This document shows positions 7,687 through 10,368 of a stretch of 10,368 nucleotides of DNA, in pieces. The translations under genes and the position numbers were made by a program. Source of the DNA: an uncultured Clostridia bacterium (GTDB lineage: Bacteria; Bacillota; Clostridia; Oscillospirales; Oscillospiraceae); contig CALDMR010000031.1 of the NCBI GenBank assembly GCA_937915065.1, positions 1 through 10,368 on the forward strand. Direction: 5' to 3'. Each line of letters opens with the position of its first letter. The stretch's first letter is position 1. The notes beneath the pieces are model-generated. The model did no database searches. It was not told the DNA's origin and saw nothing but the letters and a program-made list of their open reading frames with translations.

Positions 7687-7711
7687 CTGTTGCATATGCA
7701 GTATTAGGTAT

Positions 7712-7747
7712 AAAAAAACACCCATTGATTGCCGTCAATCAATGAGC
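7712..7747 (-). terminator. Attenuator terminator (strands 3 and 4) in the aro leader
   Basis: In minus-strand RNA, strand 3 (7747-7736, GCUCAUUGAUUG) pairs over 12 bp with strand 4 (7731-7720, CAAUCAAUGGGU), two or three pairs near the base being G-U, around an ACGG loop. One G and then U7 (7718-7712) follow. It lies between the leader peptide and aroF with no complete gene upstream except the leader ORF, so it is a conditional terminator. Strand 3 can instead pair with strand 2 (7800-7790). Confidence 0.88.
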
Positions 7748-7890
7748 TACATGTCCGGCAAGCTGCGCCGGAGCCTATGAAAACTTTCCACTCATCAATT
7801 CACAACCCGTTATGCATCCCAGCAAAAGTAACCGCCGCCGATAAATCGACCGCAGGCGCTAAAAGAGAATGCAGTTGTGAAGCAGATGTG
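7737..7890 (-). promoter_or_regulatory. Attenuator switch strands 1, 2 and 3 (antiterminator and its competitor)
   Basis: Strand 2 (7806-7790, GUUGUGAAUUGAUGAGU) has two partners. Its 3' part AAUUGAUGAGU pairs over 11 bp with strand 3 (7747-7737, GCUCAUUGAUU), which destroys the terminator stem: this is the antiterminator. Alternatively strand 2 pairs with strand 1 (7890-7874) inside the leader ORF: UUCACAAC/GUUGUGAA gives 8 perfect pairs, then a small internal loop and AUC plus flanking pairs, about 13 bp in all. A separate 6-bp hairpin UCCGGC/GCCGGA (7754-7772) sits in the antiterminator loop and can form in either state. The strand-2 start is 4 bases after the leader stop codon, so a ribosome at the stop would cover it. 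Confidence 0.82.
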
Positions 7891-7896
7891 ATTCAT
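7810..7896 (-). CDS. Aromatic-rich leader peptide of the aro operon
   Basis: A 28-codon ORF starting 26 bases after the predicted transcription start. It has a GAAGGA site about 10 bases before the ATG and ends in TAA at 7812-7810. The peptide begins MNHICFTTAFSFSAC and ends GGGYFCWDA. It contains Phe at 6, 10, 12, 18 and 24, Tyr at 23 and Trp at 26, so 7 of 28 residues are aromatic, and Cys at 5, 15 and 25. It overlaps strand 1 of the attenuator and stops 4 bases before strand 2. Its likely role is as a sensor: a ribosome delayed at Phe, Tyr or Trp codons would leave strand 2 free to form the antiterminator, while one that reaches the stop would cover strand 2 and let the terminator form. 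Function is inferred from this geometry; the peptide itself probably has none. Confidence 0.85.
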   Translation of the reverse strand: MNHICFTTAFSFSACGRFIGGGYFCWDA

Positions 7897-7929
7897 AAAA
7901 GCTGATTCCTTCACTATGATTTGGCACTT

Positions 7930-7958
7930 ATTATAGGAGCATCCACTTCAAAATGCAA
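7930..7958 (-). promoter_or_regulatory. Sigma-A promoter of the aro operon
   Basis: On the minus strand a -35 TTGCAT (7958-7953), a 17-bp spacer and a perfect -10 TATAAT (7935-7930). The expected start is near 7922, giving a leader of about 250 nt before aroF. A-rich tracts just upstream (7973-7993) could act as an UP element. Confidence 0.85.
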
Positions 7959-8096
7959 GCCCCTACCGGCTCTTTTTTTACTTTTTTACAAAAGCAGTTT
8001 TCACCAGAATGCTCCCATCTTTTTCCCGTTCCTTGGTGATCTTTTACAAAAAGTCCTTATTTCTCCAAACGGCGCCCCAAAAAAGGAAAAAAGGTA
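7959..8096. other. Divergent spacer between the aro and lysine-transporter promoters
   Basis: This 138-bp AT-rich stretch has no credible gene. It holds A/T tracts next to both -35 boxes and two copies of TTTTACAAAA (7984-7993 and 8042-8051), each within a small inverted repeat of the CTTTT..AAAAG kind. No recognised operator was found. Confidence 0.6.
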
Positions 8097-8125
8097 TTGA
8101 CAGCGCCCGAAAGAAATGCTACCAT
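8097..8125 (+). promoter_or_regulatory. Sigma-A promoter of the lysine-transporter operon
   Basis: A perfect -35 TTGACA (8097-8102), a 17-bp spacer and -10 TACCAT (8120-8125) with an upstream TG (8117-8118) making an extended -10. Transcription should begin near 8132, so the 5' leader is about 335 nt. A poly-purine run (8080-8094) precedes the -35. Confidence 0.82.
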
Positions 8126-8169
8126 GCCAACATAACCGCATAAAGATTGTTTCGGAGCACTGCTCCGAT

Positions 8170-8337
8170 TCAATGGTAGAGGCGCGAAAAACATCAGTAC
8201 CACACAGACTACGGCAGGCCGCCGCTGTGATGAGAAAGGGTTTTTTGCCGAAGGTCCGCTTTCCGGCCGGGAAAGGGATCTGGGCTGGCGGAGAACATCC
8301 GACAGACTGTCACAGCAATGTGGAGTGCTATCATTGA
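8170..8337 (+). promoter_or_regulatory. Lysine riboswitch (L box)
   Basis: The aptamer is closed by P1: TCAATGGTAG (8170-8179) pairs with CTATCATTGA (8328-8337), one G-U. Conserved L-box blocks occur in order: TAGAGGCGCG (8177-8186), AGTA (8196-8199), AAGGG (8236-8240), GCCGAAGG (8247-8254) and GGAGTGCTATC (8322-8332). Helices CATCA/TGATG and CACAG/CTGTG (P2), CTTTCC/GGAAAG (P4) and ACAT/ATGT (P5) fit the five-helix fold. A 6-7 bp hairpin (8152-8168) stands just before P1. The 3' P1 bases TATCAT (8329-8334) also match ATGATA (8368-8373) in the terminator, so P1 and the antiterminator exclude each other: bound lysine should favour termination. It governs the ABC transporter downstream. Confidence 0.95.
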
Positions 8338-8364
8338 CCGAGGCGAACTATTTTCGCTGGGATT

Positions 8365-8407
8365 GCCATGATACTTTTCCGTTGCTGAAAGGTAGCATGG
8401 TTTTTTT
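8365..8407 (+). terminator. Riboswitch-controlled intrinsic terminator
   Basis: Stem GCCATG-A-TACTTTTC pairs with GAAAGGTA-G-CATGGT, one mismatch, loop CGTTGCT (8380-8386), followed by T7 (8401-8407). It sits 28 bases after the aptamer and 60 bases before the substrate-binding-protein start. The antiterminator is TATCAT (8329-8334) with ATGATA (8368-8373), enclosing a small hairpin (8342-8358). Confidence 0.9.
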
Positions 8408-8467
8408 ATTGCCTTTCAGCAAAACCTCTGCTTCCGCGGAAAAATCATTTGGAAGGAAGAAACAAAC

Positions 8468-9358
8468 ATGATGAACAAGAAGAACCTCCTGGCCCTGTCC
8501 TGCGCCGCCCTGATGACCCTGTCCATGACAGCCTGCGGCGGCCCCGCAGCCCCCTCCTCCGGCGAAGAAACCAACAGCATCCCCTCCGGCGTGGAAGACG
8601 GCGTGCTGACCATTGCCATGGAATGCGGCTATGCCCCCTACAACTGGGCGCAGAGCGACGATTCCAACGGCGCAGTGCCCATTTCCAATGTGTCCGGCTC
8701 TTATGCCAACGGCTATGACGTGATGATCGCCAAGAAGATCTGCGAGGCCAACAACTGGGAGTTGGAAGTGATTCAGGCCGACTGGGGCTCCCTGGTGCCC
8801 GGCGTTCAGTCCGGCACTTATGACGCCGTTATCGCCGGTCAGTCCATGACCGCAGACCGCAGCAAGCAGGTCGACTTCGCCGGCCCCTACTACTATGCCA
8901 CCATGGTGTGCGTCACGAAGGCAGACAATGCCAACGCCAATGCCACCTCTATTTCCGAGCTGACCGGCACCTGCACCGCCCAGGAGTCCACCATCTGGTA
9001 CGATGACTGCCTGCCCCAGATCACCGGCGCTCAGGTACAGACCGCCGCAGAGTCCGCTCCCGCCATGCTGATGGCTCTGGAAACCGGCACTGTGGACTTT
9101 GTCTGCACCGACATGCCCACCGCCAAAGCCGCTGTCGCCGCTTATGACGACATGGTCATCCTGGACTTCTCCGGCACCGACGGCGACTTCCAGTTCACCG
9201 AAGATGAGCGCGCAGAAAAGGTCAACATCGGCATTTCCATGAAGAAAGGCAACACCGAACTGAAGGATGCCATCAACAGCGTCCTGTCCACCATGACCGC
9301 CGAAGATTTCGAAGCCATCATGGACGAAGCTGTATCTGTACAGCCCCTGAGCAAGTAA
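8468..9358 (+). CDS. Amino-acid ABC transporter substrate-binding lipoprotein, probably for lysine
   Basis: A 296-residue solute-binding protein of family 3. Residues 1-22 are a lipoprotein signal ending SMTAC, so Cys23 should be lipidated and the protein held on the outer face of the membrane; residues 24-44 are a Gly/Ser/Pro-rich linker. The binding fold shows GYAPYNW (54-60), GYDVMIAKKI (82-91), WGSLVPGVQSGTYDAVIAG (106-124), MTADRSKQVDFAGPYY (127-142) with the ligand-carboxylate Arg131, and CTDMPTAKAA (213-222) with Asp215, which usually contacts the ligand amino group. About a dozen extra residues lie between GYAPYNW and GYDV. GGAAGGAAG precedes the ATG by about 9 bases; the second codon is also ATG. 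Lysine specificity is inferred from the riboswitch, not from pocket residues. A permease follows. Confidence 0.92.
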   Translation: MMNKKNLLALSCAALMTLSMTACGGPAAPSSGEETNSIPSGVEDGVLTIAMECGYAPYNWAQSDDSNGAVPISNVSGSYANGYDVMIAKKICEANNWELEVIQADWGSLVPGVQSGTYDAVIAGQSMTADRSKQVDFAGPYYYATMVCVTKADNANANATSISELTGTCTAQESTIWYDDCLPQITGAQVQTAAESAPAMLMALETGTVDFVCTDMPTAKAAVAAYDDMVILDFSGTDGDFQFTEDERAEKVNIGISMKKGNTELKDAINSVLSTMTAEDFEAIMDEAVSVQPLSK

Positions 9359-9388
9359 AAACAGTTCACTCTCTTTGATACAGCCGGG

Positions 9389-9411
9389 GCGGGGGAGCAC
9401 GTCTCCCCCGC
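9389..9411 (+). other. GC-rich hairpin after the substrate-binding-protein gene
   Basis: A perfect 9-bp stem GCGGGGGAG/CTCCCCCGC around CACGT, 30 bases after the stop. The nearest T-run (9420-9424) is about 9 bases away, so it is at best a weak terminator; it could protect the 3' end of an abundant binding-protein mRNA, a common arrangement in ABC importers. Confidence 0.7.
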
Positions 9412-9418
9412 TTGACCC

Positions 9419-9457
9419 TGTTTTATGCCGCCGGATCTTGTCCGGCGCCGTAAAATA
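9419..9457 (+). other. Second intercistronic hairpin before the permease gene
   Basis: A long imperfect inverted repeat: TTTTATG (9421-9427) with CGTAAAA (9449-9455), then one mismatch, then CGCCGGA/TCCGGCG around TCTTG. Two weaker outer pairs extend it. No U-tract follows. It ends about 48 bases before the permease ribosome binding site. Together with the hairpin at 9389-9411 it fills most of the 162-base gap. Confidence 0.68.
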
Positions 9458-9520
9458 AGGCCAGGCCCCCTGTCTGCCGCCTTTGAGAGTGTATTGAGAA
9501 AGAGAAAGGAGCCTTTTCCT

Positions 9521-10368
9521 ATGCTGCAAATTATCCTGCATCAGTTCCAGCAGCTGGGCGTTGATATCGCCTCTGTCTGGGCCGATTACGGCGGGCAATA
9601 TCTCAATGGTATGTGGAACACCATCACCCTGGCAGTCCTTGCCACGCTGATCGGCTGCATCATTGGTTTTGTCTGCGGTATTCTGAACACCATCCCCTGC
9701 TCGAAAAACGACAACATCGTAAAGCGTGTTGTGCTGGGGCTGATCCGTGCGATCATCCGCATTTATGTGGAAGTATTCCGCGGCACCCCCATGATCCTGC
9801 AGGCCGTGTTTATTTACTACGGCCTGCCCTACTTCACCGGAAGCCTGGTGAAATGGCCCAGCGTTTTCGTGGCTGCACTGTTTGTTGTATCCATCAACAC
9901 CGGCGCCTACATGGCCGAATCCGTCCGCGGAGGCTTCCTGTCCATCGACCCCGGCCAGACCGAGGGCGCTAAGGCCATCGGTATGACCCATGTGCAGACC
10001 ATGCTGTATGTCATCATCCCCCAGGCCCTGCGCGTACTGCTGCCCCAGATCGGCAACAACCTGATCATCAACATCAAAGATACCTCTGTCATGTTCATTA
10101 TCGCCTACGGCGAACTCTTCTCTGTCCACCGCGCAGCAGTGGGCGCCACCTACCAGTATTTCCCCTCCGCCGCCATCGAAATGGTCGCCTATCTGTCTAT
10201 GACGCTGATTGCCTCCATCCTGCTTCGCTGGTTGGAAAAGCGCATGGATGGCAGCAACAACTATGATCTGGTGAACGAAGATCAGCTGGTGGGCGCTGCC
10301 GGTACATACAACCACCCCGCTAAGGGCAGCCCCTCCGACGAGCACAGCAAGGAAGCCGCTGTACTGCA
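9521..10368 (+). CDS. Amino-acid ABC transporter permease, HisM/GlnP type (partial, open at right edge)
   Basis: A frame of 282 codons with no stop before the window ends. AAGGAG ends 9 bases before the ATG. It is a membrane permease of the polar amino-acid (HAAT) family: GMWNTITLAVLATLIGCIIG (residues 30-49) starts the first strong membrane segment, EVFRGTPMILQ (84-94) is the family RGTP motif, and EGAKAIGMTHVQTMLYVIIP (148-167) is the EAA loop that docks to the ATPase. Further hydrophobic segments lie near 112-130, 180-197 and 219-236. The usual family end falls at about RWLEKRM (236-242). Here at least 40 hydrophilic residues follow (NYDLVNEDQ to the edge), longer than the common tail. It should work with the upstream binding protein; the ATPase gene is expected just downstream. 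Confidence 0.92.
   Translation, partial: MLQIILHQFQQLGVDIASVWADYGGQYLNGMWNTITLAVLATLIGCIIGFVCGILNTIPCSKNDNIVKRVVLGLIRAIIRIYVEVFRGTPMILQAVFIYYGLPYFTGSLVKWPSVFVAALFVVSINTGAYMAESVRGGFLSIDPGQTEGAKAIGMTHVQTMLYVIIPQALRVLLPQIGNNLIINIKDTSVMFIIAYGELFSVHRAAVGATYQYFPSAAIEMVAYLSMTLIASILLRWLEKRMDGSNNYDLVNEDQLVGAAGTYNHPAKGSPSDEHSKEAAVL

Noticed and set aside
7670..7738. N-terminal extension of aroF to an upstream in-frame ATG at 7738
   Set aside because: That ATG lies in the terminator stem, lacks a Shine-Dalgarno, and the 23 extra residues do not belong to the family. The start at 7669 has a strong site and gives metal-ligand positions matching the T. maritima enzyme.
6662..7780. A 372-codon plus-strand frame opposite aroF
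   Set aside because: Antisense shadow of aroF that also crosses the attenuator stems; no ribosome binding site and no recognisable domain.
7669..7922. T-box riboswitch in the aro leader
   Set aside because: No AGGGTGGNACCGCG-like T-box sequence or its antiterminator was found on the minus strand. The leader ORF with competing stems explains the region better.
8116..8123. ATGCTACC, complementary to GGTAGCAT in the lysine terminator, as a distal antiterminator
   Set aside because: It overlaps the extended -10 element and lies upstream of the expected transcription start, so it should not be in the RNA.
8116..8337. A 73-codon plus-strand ORF
   Set aside because: It begins within the -10 region of the promoter and coincides with the lysine aptamer, whose conserved RNA blocks explain the sequence.
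8432..8441. Perfect palindrome TTCCGCGGAA upstream of the binding-protein gene
   Set aside because: Too short to fold well as a hairpin and not linked to a known operator; it occurs once, so chance is likely in GC-rich DNA.
9507..9520. Small AGGA/TCCT hairpin hiding the permease ribosome binding site
   Set aside because: Only four pairs around a six-base loop; too weak to call a regulatory structure.
8348..10345. A 665-codon open frame on the minus strand opposite the transporter genes
   Set aside because: It is a mirror of the GC-rich codon bias of the two plus-strand genes, runs through the riboswitch terminator and intercistronic hairpins, and gives a Gly/His-rich protein of no family. 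The plus-strand proteins have clear motifs and ribosome binding sites.
1..10368. CRISPR arrays, insertion sequences, tRNA or rRNA genes, phage or toxin-antitoxin genes
   Set aside because: Looked for on both strands; no repeat arrays, terminal inverted repeats, transposase motifs or RNA-gene signatures were seen. The window is core metabolic chromosome.

Overview
The window looks like chromosomal DNA from a GC-rich Firmicute, most likely a gut clostridium of the Oscillospiraceae/Ruminococcaceae type. That placement is an inference from strong AGGAG-type ribosome binding sites, the style of the AroA, AroC and PheA proteins, the lysine riboswitch and the high GC coding sequence. No mobile element, CRISPR array, tRNA or rRNA was seen.

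Layout. Bases 1-114 are the 3' end of purA (+). A perfect 16-bp hairpin with T-tracts on both sides (134-169) ends purA and, from the other direction, a long minus-strand operon. Read in its own direction from about 7922 down to 170, that operon is: promoter, leader peptide with attenuator, aroF, aroB, aroA, aroC, a gamma-carbonic-anhydrase-family gene, pheA (chorismate mutase/prephenate dehydratase), aroK, aroE. It encodes six of the seven shikimate-pathway steps plus the phenylalanine branch; aroD (3-dehydroquinate dehydratase) is missing from the window, as are tyrA and trp genes. Most junctions are very tight (gaps of 3-4 bases or overlaps of 1 and 4 bases). The exceptions are a 24-base gap before the carbonic-anhydrase-like gene and a 73-base gap after aroF that holds a 15-bp hairpin.

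The best find is the roughly 250-nt leader in front of aroF. Behind a good sigma-A promoter (TTGCAT, 17 bp, TATAAT) lies a 28-codon ORF with its own Shine-Dalgarno, encoding a peptide with 5 Phe, 1 Tyr and 1 Trp. It is followed by mutually exclusive RNA pairings: strand 1 (inside the peptide ORF) with strand 2, strand 2 with strand 3, and strand 3 with strand 4, the last being an intrinsic terminator with a U7 tract. This is the architecture of ribosome-mediated attenuation (trp/phe type), here apparently sensing charged aromatic tRNAs and set in front of a whole shikimate operon.

Facing the other way, 8097-10368 (+) is an amino-acid ABC uptake operon: promoter (TTGACA, 17 bp, extended -10), a clear lysine riboswitch (8170-8337), its terminator (8365-8407), a lipoprotein substrate-binding protein, an intercistronic region with two hairpins, and a HisM-type permease that runs off the window. 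The riboswitch marks the transporter as a probable lysine importer switched off when lysine is plentiful. Thus two amino-acid operons diverge from one 138-bp spacer and both are controlled by premature termination, one through a translated leader peptide and one through a ligand-binding RNA.
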